Source of the DNA: Streptomyces sp. ISL-43
Lineage (GTDB): Bacteria > Actinomycetota > Actinomycetes > Streptomycetales > Streptomycetaceae
Direction of reading: 5' to 3'
DNA: 64,000 nt
NCBI RefSeq assembly: GCF_018614195.1
Contig: NZ_JAGGOT010000029.1
Location: 62,001-126,000, forward strand
Shown here: piece by piece, positions 8,980 to 15,981 of the stretch
How the letters are laid out: each line of letters opens with the position of its first letter
Numbering within the stretch: the first letter of the stretch is position 1
Position numbers and translations under genes: made by a program
The notes under the pieces: generated by a model
Database searches by the model: none
What the model was told of the DNA's origin: nothing
Seen by the model: the letters and a program-made list of their open reading frames with translations, nothing else

Positions 8980-8998
8980 TTAGGCAAGGCGTACCTAA
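8980..8998 (-). promoter_or_regulatory. DtxR/IdeR-type iron box
   Basis: The 19-bp sequence TTAGGCAAGGCGTACCTAA matches the actinobacterial iron-box consensus TTAGGTTAGGCTAACCTAA at 15 positions, with both outer half-site arms intact. It lies upstream of the leftward membrane protein and DUF2236 genes. The expected effect is repression by the iron-loaded DmdR/IdeR protein and derepression when iron is scarce. Confidence 0.82.
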
Positions 8999-9398
8999 GT
9001 CCCTGCTGTGGCTTCACGTCAAGCCGTCCCAACCTGCGGATGGAGGGGATATTTCGGGCACACTTTGCAGATTTGTCATCTCTGCAAGGGAGTTGAAGTG
9101 ACGCCACATGGCCGAGATGTCTTAGGGCGGGCGGTGTGACGATCGACATCTGGACAGCCCGGCCGTGCGCCTGCCTAGACTGCGCGCCGCCCCCCACCCC
9201 GGCTGCCCCCACCCCGGCCGCCCCACCCCGCGCCGGCCGCCCCAGGAGAGCGCCGCGCCCTCCCGCGGAGCGCGGCCGGCTGAGAGAACCCTGTGCGCGG
9301 GGTTTTCTCCTCCGCGCATGACCGAGCCGGGGGAGTGGTCCGCGATGACGATCCACGGGAGACTGCCCGCCGTAAGGATTCGATAGCGGAGGGGTGCC
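8999..9398. other. Intergenic region between iron box and gldA
   Basis: No supported gene. It holds a C-rich tract (about 9185-9245), an imperfect hairpin at 9282-9309 (GAGAGAACCC pairing with GGGGTTTTCTC) and a 22-codon open frame at 9318-9386 (MTEPGEWSAM and onward) that ends 12 bases before gldA. The hairpin and short frame could be leader elements of gldA, but neither shows strong proof. Confidence 0.5.
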
Positions 9399-10514
9399 AT
9401 GCTCAGCGTCTTCTCTTCCCCCGGTCACTACGTCCAGGGCCGCGACGCCACCGCGTCCCTGGGCCCGCAGATGGTCCGGCTGGGTCTTGCCGGACCGGTC
9501 CTGATGGTGGCTTCCCCGAGCGCGGAACGCCTGCTGGCCGAGGTCTGGCAGGAGACCTTCGCGGCAGCCGGCACCACGTACGCGGTCCATCGGTTCGGTG
9601 GAGAGTGCAGCCGCGCCGAGATCGCCCGGATCACCGGGGCCGCGACGGCCGAGCGCGCCGCGGTCATCGTCGGGGCGGGTGGCGGCAAGGCCCTCGACGC
9701 GGCGCGGGCCGCGGCGGACGACCTCGGCCTCCCGATGGTCAGCTGTCCGACCGCGGCCTCCAACGACGCCCCGTGCAGCGCCCTTTCCGTCCTGTACTCC
9801 GACGAGGGCCGGTTCGAGGCCTATCAGCTCGTGCGCCGCAACCCGGCACTCGTCCTGGTGGACAGCAGTGTCGTCGTGCAGGCCCCGGCACGCCTCTTCT
9901 CCGCCGGCATGGGCGATGCCCTGGCCACCTGGTTCGAGGCCCGGACCTGCGTGGCCGGCCGGGTCCGCAACATGCGCGGCGGAGCGTCCACGATGGCGGC
10001 CGCGGCGCTGGCCGAACTCTGCCACCGCACGCTCCTGGCAGACGGCCCCGACGCCCTGAACGCGGTCCGGCAGCAGGTCGTCACCCCGGCCGTGGAACGC
10101 CTCATCGAGGCGAACACCCTGCTGTCCGGGCTCGGCTTCGAGTCGTCCGGCCTCGCCGCCGCGCACGCGGTCCACAACGGCCTCACCGCCGCCCCCGAAA
10201 CCCACTCCTACCTGCACGGCGAGAAAGTCGCCTTCGGCGTACTCACCCAACTCGTCCTGGAAGGCGCGCCCAGCGGCGAGATCAGCTCCGTCCTCGACTT
10301 CTGCACCACGGTGGGGCTCCCGGTGACGCTCGCCGAACTCGGCCTGGGCGACGCGAAGAAGGAGAGCATCCTCCAGATCGCGGCACGCGCCACGGCCGAG
10401 GGCGAGACCATCCACAACGAACCCTTCGGCGTCGACACCGGCATGGTCGCCGACGCGATCACCGCGGCCGATGCCCTCGGCCGGAGCCGGCAGGAGACCG
10501 CCATCCGCGCCTGA
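9399..10514 (+). CDS. gldA: Glycerol dehydrogenase-type iron/zinc alcohol dehydrogenase
   Basis: 371 residues; the ATG follows GGAGGGG. It belongs to the iron-containing alcohol dehydrogenase superfamily, GldA branch: NAD-binding GAGGGKALDAAR near residue 90, SCPTAASNDAPCSA, metal-binding Asp in GMGDALATWFEA, and His in SGLAAAHAVHNGL and YLHGEKVAFG. GldA oxidises glycerol to dihydroxyacetone with NAD in the cytosol; related enzymes use glycerol-1-phosphate or other polyols. No dihydroxyacetone kinase is adjacent. An acetyltransferase remnant follows directly. Confidence 0.9.
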   Translation: MLSVFSSPGHYVQGRDATASLGPQMVRLGLAGPVLMVASPSAERLLAEVWQETFAAAGTTYAVHRFGGECSRAEIARITGAATAERAAVIVGAGGGKALDAARAAADDLGLPMVSCPTAASNDAPCSALSVLYSDEGRFEAYQLVRRNPALVLVDSSVVVQAPARLFSAGMGDALATWFEARTCVAGRVRNMRGGASTMAAAALAELCHRTLLADGPDALNAVRQQVVTPAVERLIEANTLLSGLGFESSGLAAAHAVHNGLTAAPETHSYLHGEKVAFGVLTQLVLEGAPSGEISSVLDFCTTVGLPVTLAELGLGDAKKESILQIAARATAEGETIHNEPFGVDTGMVADAITAADALGRSRQETAIRA

Positions 10515-10537
10515 GGACGCGGCCGAGCCGGACCGCA

Positions 10538-10732
10538 CACATCAGCGTGCTGACCGCGCCGGAAGCACGGGGGCGGGGGCTGGCCCGGTCGACGGGTTCG
10601 GCGGCGGTCTCGCACACGCTCGCGGCCGGACGGCTGCCGCAATGGCGTGCCCGCCCGCTCGCCTCCCGGCGCGTCGCGGCGGGATCGGGGTTCGGGGAGT
10701 TGGGTTCGCAACTCGGCTTCGAGCTGGACTAG
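10538..10732 (+). pseudogene. C-terminal remnant of a GNAT acetyltransferase
   Basis: The frame reads HISVLTAPEARGRGLARS and then WRARP, SRRVAAG and GFGELGSQLGFELD before a TAG stop. This is the C-terminal half of a GNAT N-acetyltransferase, including the acetyl-CoA-binding RGRGLA motif, but there is no start and no N-terminal half. It begins 23 bases after the gldA stop and its own stop overlaps the stop of the opposing TPP-enzyme gene. I read it as the leftover of a deleted gene. Confidence 0.7.
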
Positions 10733-12378
10733 GTCGTGGCTCCCGCGCGGGCCGAGCCGGCCGTCGTCTCGAAGCGGTCCCAGGAGGCGTGCGGCGGAAT
10801 CGGCGACACCGCCGGGTCGGTACGGAAGTCCAGGACCGTCGGGCCGTCGGCAGACAGGGCGGCCCGCCAGGCGTCCTCGACCCGGCCCGGGTCGGTCACG
10901 TGGATCCCGGCCATGCCCAGCGAGCGCGCGAAGTCCGCGTAGGGGTCCCGGTTGTTCCACACCGCCACGATCAGGCGGGGATCCGTCCATTCGCCGGCGT
11001 GTTCGGCGATGGCGGCCAGCTCCGTGAGCCCGTTCGCCCGCATCTCCCCGTCGTCGACCAGCGCGACCGCGGGCCGGTCGGGGTGCGCGAACTTCGCGCC
11101 CATGGCGTAGGGGACCGCGCAGCCCGTGGTGGCCAGGGTGCCGGACAGCGTGCCGCGCATGCCGTCGCGCATCGTGAGGTGCCGGGCGTACCAGGTCGCG
11201 ACGGGACCGGAGTCGACGGTGATCATCGCGTCCGCGGGGAGGAGCGGGTCCAACGTGTGCGCCACGTACGCGGGGTTGACGGGATTGCCGCCGAGTCCGG
11301 CCTGGCGCGCCATGGCCGTCCTCCACCGCCGCACGCCCCGGACGACGCCGTCCTGCCAGGAGCGGTCCCCGACGGGGCGGAGCAGGTCCCGCAACGCGCG
11401 AAGTGTGGCGGCGGCGTCGCCGACCAGGTCGACCTCGTACGGATAGCGCGGTCCGACCGGATGGGGGTCGATGTCGATCCGCACGGCCCGCGCCTGCCCG
11501 TACGGGGGAAGGAACTCCGAGTACGGGAAGCCGGAGCCGATGGTGAGCAGCGTGTCGCAGTCCCGCATCAGCTCGTACGAGGGCCGGGTTCCCAGCGGGC
11601 CGATGCAGCCGGTGACGTACGGCAGGAGGTCCGACAGGGCGTCCTTGCCGAGCAGGGACTTCGCCACTCCCGCGCCGAGCAGCTCCGCCGTCTCGGCGAC
11701 CTCGGCGGCGGCTTGGGCGGCGCCCTGGCCGATCAGGAGGGCCACCCGGTCACCGGCGTTCAGGATCTCGGCCGCCCGCACGACGGACCGGTCGTCCGGC
11801 ACGGGGGCCCCGCCGCTCGCGTCGAGGCTCGACGGGACCAGCTTGTGGGCCTGGCCGGTCGGAGGATAGGCGAGGTCCTGCACGTCGGCCGGGACGATGA
11901 CCGCGGTCGGCGCGCGATCGGCGTAGGCGGTCCGGATCGCCCGGTCGAGCACGTCCGGCAGTTGTCCGGGCACCCTGACCGTCTCCGAGCCGGCGGCGGC
12001 CACGTCCTCGAACAGCCGCCGCAGTTCCGCCTCCTGCTGGTGGGCACCGCCCACGGTGCCGCCCCCGGGCTGCCCGATGATGGCCACGACCGGGACGTGG
12101 TCGAGCCGCGCGTCGTACAGCCCGTTCAGGAGATGGGTGGCGCCCGGACCGGACGCGACCGCGCAGACCCCGACGTGGCCGGAGAACTTGGCGTAGCCGA
12201 CCGCCTCGAGGGACGCCGACTTCTCGTGCGGGGCCCGTACGAAGCGCGGCTCGTCGCCCGCCCGGGCCCAGGCCGCGAGGAGCCCGTCGATGCCCTCGCC
12301 GGGGCAGCCGAAGACATGGGCGACCCCCCAGGCGCGCAGTCGTTCGAGGATGTGGTCGGACACCTTCGTGGCGGTCAT
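10729..12378 (-). CDS. Thiamine-diphosphate-dependent enzyme, pyruvate oxidase/acetolactate synthase family
   Basis: 549 residues with the three-domain TPP layout: an N-terminal domain with the catalytic Glu in APHEKSASLEAVGYAKF (about residue 52), a central Rossmann-like domain, and a C-terminal domain with the cofactor motif DDGEMRANGLTEL followed by WNNRDPYADFAR. A GPGATHLLNGLYDA loop is also typical. Members decarboxylate 2-oxoacids such as pyruvate; the exact substrate cannot be read from sequence. Its ATG overlaps the stop of the small upstream gene by four bases (ATGA), so the two are probably translationally coupled. It converges with the GNAT remnant. Confidence 0.88.
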   Translation of the reverse strand: MTATKVSDHILERLRAWGVAHVFGCPGEGIDGLLAAWARAGDEPRFVRAPHEKSASLEAVGYAKFSGHVGVCAVASGPGATHLLNGLYDARLDHVPVVAIIGQPGGGTVGGAHQQEAELRRLFEDVAAAGSETVRVPGQLPDVLDRAIRTAYADRAPTAVIVPADVQDLAYPPTGQAHKLVPSSLDASGGAPVPDDRSVVRAAEILNAGDRVALLIGQGAAQAAAEVAETAELLGAGVAKSLLGKDALSDLLPYVTGCIGPLGTRPSYELMRDCDTLLTIGSGFPYSEFLPPYGQARAVRIDIDPHPVGPRYPYEVDLVGDAAATLRALRDLLRPVGDRSWQDGVVRGVRRWRTAMARQAGLGGNPVNPAYVAHTLDPLLPADAMITVDSGPVATWYARHLTMRDGMRGTLSGTLATTGCAVPYAMGAKFAHPDRPAVALVDDGEMRANGLTELAAIAEHAGEWTDPRLIVAVWNNRDPYADFARSLGMAGIHVTDPGRVEDAWRAALSADGPTVLDFRTDPAVSPIPPHASWDRFETTAGSARAGATT

Positions 12379-12560
12379 CTCATGCCTGCCTTGCCTCGCT
12401 CCCCTGGACCGGGACCAGTCGGTTCACCGCGTCGGGAGGGGCCGGCAGGCGAAACCTCCAGCAGGCGGTCCATCGCACGCAGGACCTGCTGGAGATGCTG
12501 CCAGGGGTCCTCGGTCTCCCGGGATCCCCCGTGGTCCCTCGGCCGCTCGGTCCGGTTCAT
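12375..12560 (-). CDS. Small hydrophilic protein coupled to the TPP enzyme
   Basis: 61 residues (MNRTERPRDHGG, then DPWQHLQQVLRAMDRLLEV and a Pro/Gly/Arg-rich tail). The start has a strong GGAGGAGAA site four bases upstream, and the stop overlaps the next start as ATGA, so translation is very likely. A short amphipathic helix is predicted around residues 20-36. Function unknown. Confidence 0.6.
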   Translation of the reverse strand: MNRTERPRDHGGSRETEDPWQHLQQVLRAMDRLLEVSPAGPSRRGEPTGPGPGERGKAGMR

Positions 12561-12636
12561 GGTTCTCCTCCGATCCAAGGCCTGATCCGTGCGGGAAGGC
12601 GCCTGCCCGCTGGAACGCCCGGGTACGCCTGGCGGC

Positions 12637-12664
12637 CCCGCCCCGCCCCGCCCCGCCCCGCCCC
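12637..12664 (+). repeat. CCCCG pentamer repeat
   Basis: About five tandem copies of CCCCG lie in the 149-bp gap between the DJ-1 gene and the small gene to its left, followed by related CCCGGTCGG units. No function evident; it may act as a weak structure-based terminator of the leftward DJ-1 transcript. Confidence 0.6.
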
Positions 12665-12709
12665 GGTCGGTCCCGGTCGGCCCCGGTCCGGAACCGGTGT
12701 GCCGGCCCG

Positions 12710-13252
12710 TCAGGCCTGCCCGGTGCGGAACTCCTTGACGAGCGCCGTGCAGAAGGCGTCGAGGTCGTCCGGCTTCCGGCTGGTGACGAGCGTCGCGGGC
12801 GCCGCGTCGCAGACTTGTACGGGCTCGTCCACCCAGGTGCCCCCGGCATTGCGGATGTCGGTGGCCAGGCTCGGCCACGAGGTCAGCGTGCGGCCGCGGA
12901 CGACGTCCGCCTCCACGAGCATCCACGGGGCGTGGCAGATCGCCGCGACGGGCTTGCCCGCTTCGAAGAAGCTGCGGGTGAAGGCCACGGCCCGCTCGTT
13001 CATGCGCAGCGCGTCGGGGTTGGCGACCCCTCCGGGCAGGACGAGCGCGTCGAAGGCGTCCGAGCCGTCTTCCGCGAGGACGTGATCGACGGGGTAGCTG
13101 CCCGCCTTTTCGAGATGGCGGTACGCGCGGACCCGCCCGGGTGCCGTCGAGACCAGCTGCGGACTCCAGCCGGCCTCCTCCACGGCCTTCCAGGGTTCCG
13201 TGAGTTCGATCTCCTCCACGCCTTGGGGCGCGGTCAGAAAGGCGATGCGCAC
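12710..13252 (-). CDS. DJ-1/PfpI-family protein (type 1 glutamine amidotransferase-like)
   Basis: 180 residues from the GTG at 13252, chosen for the AAGGAGG eight bases upstream and because the protein then begins with the first strand MRIAFLTAPQGVEEIEL. The nucleophilic-elbow cysteine sits in AAICHAPWML and the partner Glu in the GVEEIEL segment. The arrangement matches the YhbO/PfpI stress branch, whose members act as glyoxalases, deglycases or proteases in different reports. It is likely cotranscribed with the Pro-rich gene 14 bases upstream. Confidence 0.88.
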   Translation of the reverse strand: MRIAFLTAPQGVEEIELTEPWKAVEEAGWSPQLVSTAPGRVRAYRHLEKAGSYPVDHVLAEDGSDAFDALVLPGGVANPDALRMNERAVAFTRSFFEAGKPVAAICHAPWMLVEADVVRGRTLTSWPSLATDIRNAGGTWVDEPVQVCDAAPATLVTSRKPDDLDAFCTALVKEFRTGQA

Positions 13253-13266
13253 CGATTTCGCCTCCT

Positions 13267-13470
13267 TCAGTCGGGGGGTTCCGGCACCACCGGCCGTTCG
13301 CTGGGCGAGGGCTGGTCGGGAGCCGGAGGGTCGTGGGGCGCGGGGTCGGGACCCAGGGGGTCGGGTCCGCCGGGTCCGGGACTCGGGGGTCCGGGATCGC
13401 GGGGTATCGGATCCGGGCTCTCGGGCGTGGGCCCGGGGCCGTCGGGCCGCGGTTCGGTGCTCCGTTCCAT
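13267..13470 (-). CDS. Small proline-rich protein
   Basis: 67 residues, nearly all Pro, Gly, Asp, Ser and Glu (MERSTEPRPDGPGPTPES and onward). The ATG has GAGGTGAAG a few bases upstream. It is intrinsically disordered and resembles the longer Pro-rich protein at 34984-35442, suggesting a small lineage-specific family. It ends 14 bases before the DJ-1 gene. Confidence 0.5.
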   Translation of the reverse strand: MERSTEPRPDGPGPTPESPDPIPRDPGPPSPGPGGPDPLGPDPAPHDPPAPDQPSPSERPVVPEPPD

Positions 13471-13601
13471 GCGCTTCACCTCGGAGTTCCTTCCCGTGCG
13501 CGTCCACGGGGCCGGTGCGCGAGGGATCGCGCGCACCCCCGGCGCCTGCCCCGTCACACACGTCTCAATCAGGGGTGGGCCGGGGGCGTTCGCCGTACAG
13601 G

Positions 13602-14789
13602 TCAGGCTGCGGCCACGGCTTCCGCGAGGCTGTCCACCACATGGCTCAGCCGCCCGTGACTCCGGTGGGCGGCCCTCTGCTGCGCCGCCCCGATGCCGTC
13701 GGTTCGGACACGGTCGAGGAGGGAGTCGACCAGGCCCAGGTCGCCCGAGGCGGCGAGCCCCGGGGCCACCCGTTCCCGTAGCCGGGCGACCAGGGCCCAT
13801 GCCGGCAGGGAGGCACCGCTGACCGGGTCGAGGCCGTCGCCGTCCAGGCCGTGGGCGGCCGCGCGCCGGTGGGCTTCGCGGAGCCTCGCCGGCCGCGGTT
13901 GCGGGGTCGGGCTGCCGTCGGCCGCCTCCGTGCGCAGGGTGGCCGCGAGGCCCCGTACGAGAACGGCCAGGAGGACGACGGTGTCGATCCGGGCGTTCAC
14001 GTCGGCGACGCGGATCTCCACGGTCGGCACGTGCTCGGACGGGCGGGCGTACCAGTAGATCATCCGCCGGTCGAGCACGGCTCCGCTGCGGACGAGCTCG
14101 TCGGCGAAGCGTTCGTACGCCGCCTCGTCGAGGATCGGGGAGGGGCCCACGGTGGGCCAGCGCGCGTGCTCGACGGCTCGCCAGCTGGCGTAGCCGGAGT
14201 CCCTGCCCCGGTTGAAGGGGGAGTTGGCGGCGATCGCCTGGAGCGAGGGCAGCCACGGGCGCATCCGGTTGGCGAGGTCGAGGGCCTCGGCCCGGCTGCT
14301 CACCCCGATGTGGACGTGGCATCCGCACACCACCTGGTCGTAGTCACCGAGGACCGACGCGAAGCGCGAAGCCATCCTCCGGTACCGCTCGTCGGGGGTG
14401 ATCGTCAAGGGACGCTCCGGCGGTATGACCGGGGTTCCGGTGGCGAGCAGCAGGCATTCCTCGGCGGCCGCGGCGCGGATCACCTCGGCCCGCAACCGGG
14501 CCAGCTGCGCCCTGAGGTCGGCGGGGCTCGCCGTGGGATCGGTGCACACCTCCACCTGGGCGGTGAAGAACTCCGCCTGCACCAGCGGGCCGAGCGTCCG
14601 CGCGGCGGCTTCTATGACGCGGGGTCCACGCCCCACCGGGGCCCGGCTGCGGCGGTCGACGAGCAGGAACTCCTCCTCGACGCCCATCGTCAGCGCCGAG
14701 ACCCGGCCGGGGCCGTCCTCCAGCGGCGCGGCTGATGCGCGGGCTGCGCCGTCACGTCCGGCGGAACGTGGGGATACGGTCAGTGACAT
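13602..14789 (-). CDS. ybdK: Carboxylate-amine ligase, YbdK/glutamate-cysteine ligase 2 family
   Basis: 395 residues. The family signature MGVEEEFLLVD follows a 34-residue extension, so an internal start nearer that motif is possible. Other hallmarks are VVCGCHVHIGV, QAIAANSPFNRGRDSGYASWR and PTVEIRVADVNARID, which line the ATP/metal and substrate sites of GCS2 enzymes. Such proteins make gamma-glutamyl-type amide bonds with weak glutamate-cysteine ligase activity in vitro; the physiological product is unclear. The next gene upstream on the same strand is a class II amidotransferase, so the pair may act on gamma-glutamyl compounds. Confidence 0.88.
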   Translation of the reverse strand: MSLTVSPRSAGRDGAARASAAPLEDGPGRVSALTMGVEEEFLLVDRRSRAPVGRGPRVIEAAARTLGPLVQAEFFTAQVEVCTDPTASPADLRAQLARLRAEVIRAAAAEECLLLATGTPVIPPERPLTITPDERYRRMASRFASVLGDYDQVVCGCHVHIGVSSRAEALDLANRMRPWLPSLQAIAANSPFNRGRDSGYASWRAVEHARWPTVGPSPILDEAAYERFADELVRSGAVLDRRMIYWYARPSEHVPTVEIRVADVNARIDTVVLLAVLVRGLAATLRTEAADGSPTPQPRPARLREAHRRAAAHGLDGDGLDPVSGASLPAWALVARLRERVAPGLAASGDLGLVDSLLDRVRTDGIGAAQQRAAHRSHGRLSHVVDSLAEAVAAA

Positions 14790-14892
14790 CGGTGGGCCCC
14801 TCCGTCCATCGTGGCCGGTCGCGAGGGTCGATCGCGTGCTGGATCGGGCGGTCGATCACGTGCTCGGCTTGGGACTCGCTGCTGAAGGGCGC

Positions 14893-14917
14893 ATACCCCT
14901 CGGATCGCCGCTCACGC
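14893..14917 (-). promoter_or_regulatory. Possible SigB-type promoter for the YbdK gene
   Basis: On the minus strand GCGT, 15 bases and GGGTAT fit the loose GNNT-N14/16-GGGTAY pattern of Streptomyces SigB-family promoters. It lies about 100 bases ahead of the ligase start. Only the -10 element is a strong match. Confidence 0.3.
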
Positions 14918-15003
14918 AGGGGGCGGGCCGTCAGTAGGCCCCGGGACGGAGCCGTCGGCGGGGCTCGGGGACGAAGCCGTCAGCGGAGTTCCCGATCCAA
15001 GCC

Positions 15004-15843
15004 TCAGGCGAATTCGGGAACGAAGGGGAGGTAGTCCTTCTCCAGGGTTGAGGGGATCACCACGTACGTGGCCTCGGGAAGCTCGTTCCACACGCCGGGC
15101 AGGTCTCCGAGCGGCTCGGAGACCACGATGCGGGACTCGTCGGAGATCTCGCGGAGAAAGTCCACTTCCGGGTGGAGGTGGCGGACGGTGTCCGCACGGC
15201 TGCTGTAGAAGAGTGACCGGGACGCGCCCTGGCTGGAATAGCGGAAGGCCCAGACCCGCTCGCCGTCGCTGACCGCACACGTCATCTGGAGGGGGTGCTC
15301 GACACCGTGCTCCTTGCCGAGCCGCTCGACGAGCCCGGCCATCCTGGCCACCGCGCCGGGGACGTCCTGGTCGAGCCCGAAGGTGACCGCCAGGTAGAAC
15401 ATCACTTCGGAGTCGGTGGACCCTTCGATGTACGGGAAGAGCGCCGGGTCGACGGCCAGGCACAGGTCTCGCTGCAGCCGGTGGAAGTCGGCGATGGCCC
15501 CGTTGTGCATCCACAGCCACCGGCCGTGACGGAACGGGTGGCAGTTGGTCTGCTGGACGGCCGATCCCGTCGAGGCGCGCACGTGCGCGAAGAACAGGTG
15601 CGAGCGGACGTGCGCAGCCAGCTCGCGCAGGTTGCGGTTGTTCCAGGCCGGGGCGATGTCCCGGAAGACGGCCGGTGTGCCGTCACCGTTCCCGCTGTAC
15701 CAGCCGATGCCGAAGCCGTCGCCGTTCGTCGTCTCGACGCCCATCCGGGCGTGCAGGCTCTGGTTGATCAGTGAGTGCTCCGGACGGTAGAGCACGGCGT
15801 CGAGCAGCATCGGTGAACCCGAGTAGGCGAGCCATCGGCACAT
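15004..15843 (-). CDS. Class II glutamine amidotransferase (EgtC/YafJ-like)
   Basis: 279 residues. The protein starts MCRWLAYSGSP, so Cys2 becomes the N-terminal nucleophile after Met removal, as in all class II (Ntn) amidotransferases. Further motifs: NGDGFGIGWY, SHLFFAHVRASTG, TNCHPFRHGRWLWMHNGAI and EGSTDSEVMFYL. The closest functional type I recognise is EgtC/YafJ, single-domain enzymes hydrolysing gamma-glutamyl bonds; EgtC does so in ergothioneine synthesis, but no other egt genes are here. Cytosolic. It is divergent from the first SpoIIE phosphatase and followed by the YbdK gene after about 214 bases. Confidence 0.88.
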   Translation of the reverse strand: MCRWLAYSGSPMLLDAVLYRPEHSLINQSLHARMGVETTNGDGFGIGWYSGNGDGTPAVFRDIAPAWNNRNLRELAAHVRSHLFFAHVRASTGSAVQQTNCHPFRHGRWLWMHNGAIADFHRLQRDLCLAVDPALFPYIEGSTDSEVMFYLAVTFGLDQDVPGAVARMAGLVERLGKEHGVEHPLQMTCAVSDGERVWAFRYSSQGASRSLFYSSRADTVRHLHPEVDFLREISDESRIVVSEPLGDLPGVWNELPEATYVVIPSTLEKDYLPFVPEFA

Positions 15844-15981
15844 GGAACCATCCCCTTCGCGGCCTGTTCCGAGCCTAACCCGGCGTCCGGCAGCCCTCTC
15901 GTCCGCGCCGGCCGGCGGTGGGTCGGCGGTGGGGCCGACGCGACCTAGGCGGGTGGGGAAGGGGCGTGCCATGCTCGAAGG

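Noticed and set aside
7281..10538. A very long leftward open frame of more than 1000 codons spanning gldA and the iron box
   Set aside because: Only its last 311 codons are a real protein (DUF2236). The rest is antisense to gldA or intergenic and Gly/Arg/His-rich without family similarity.
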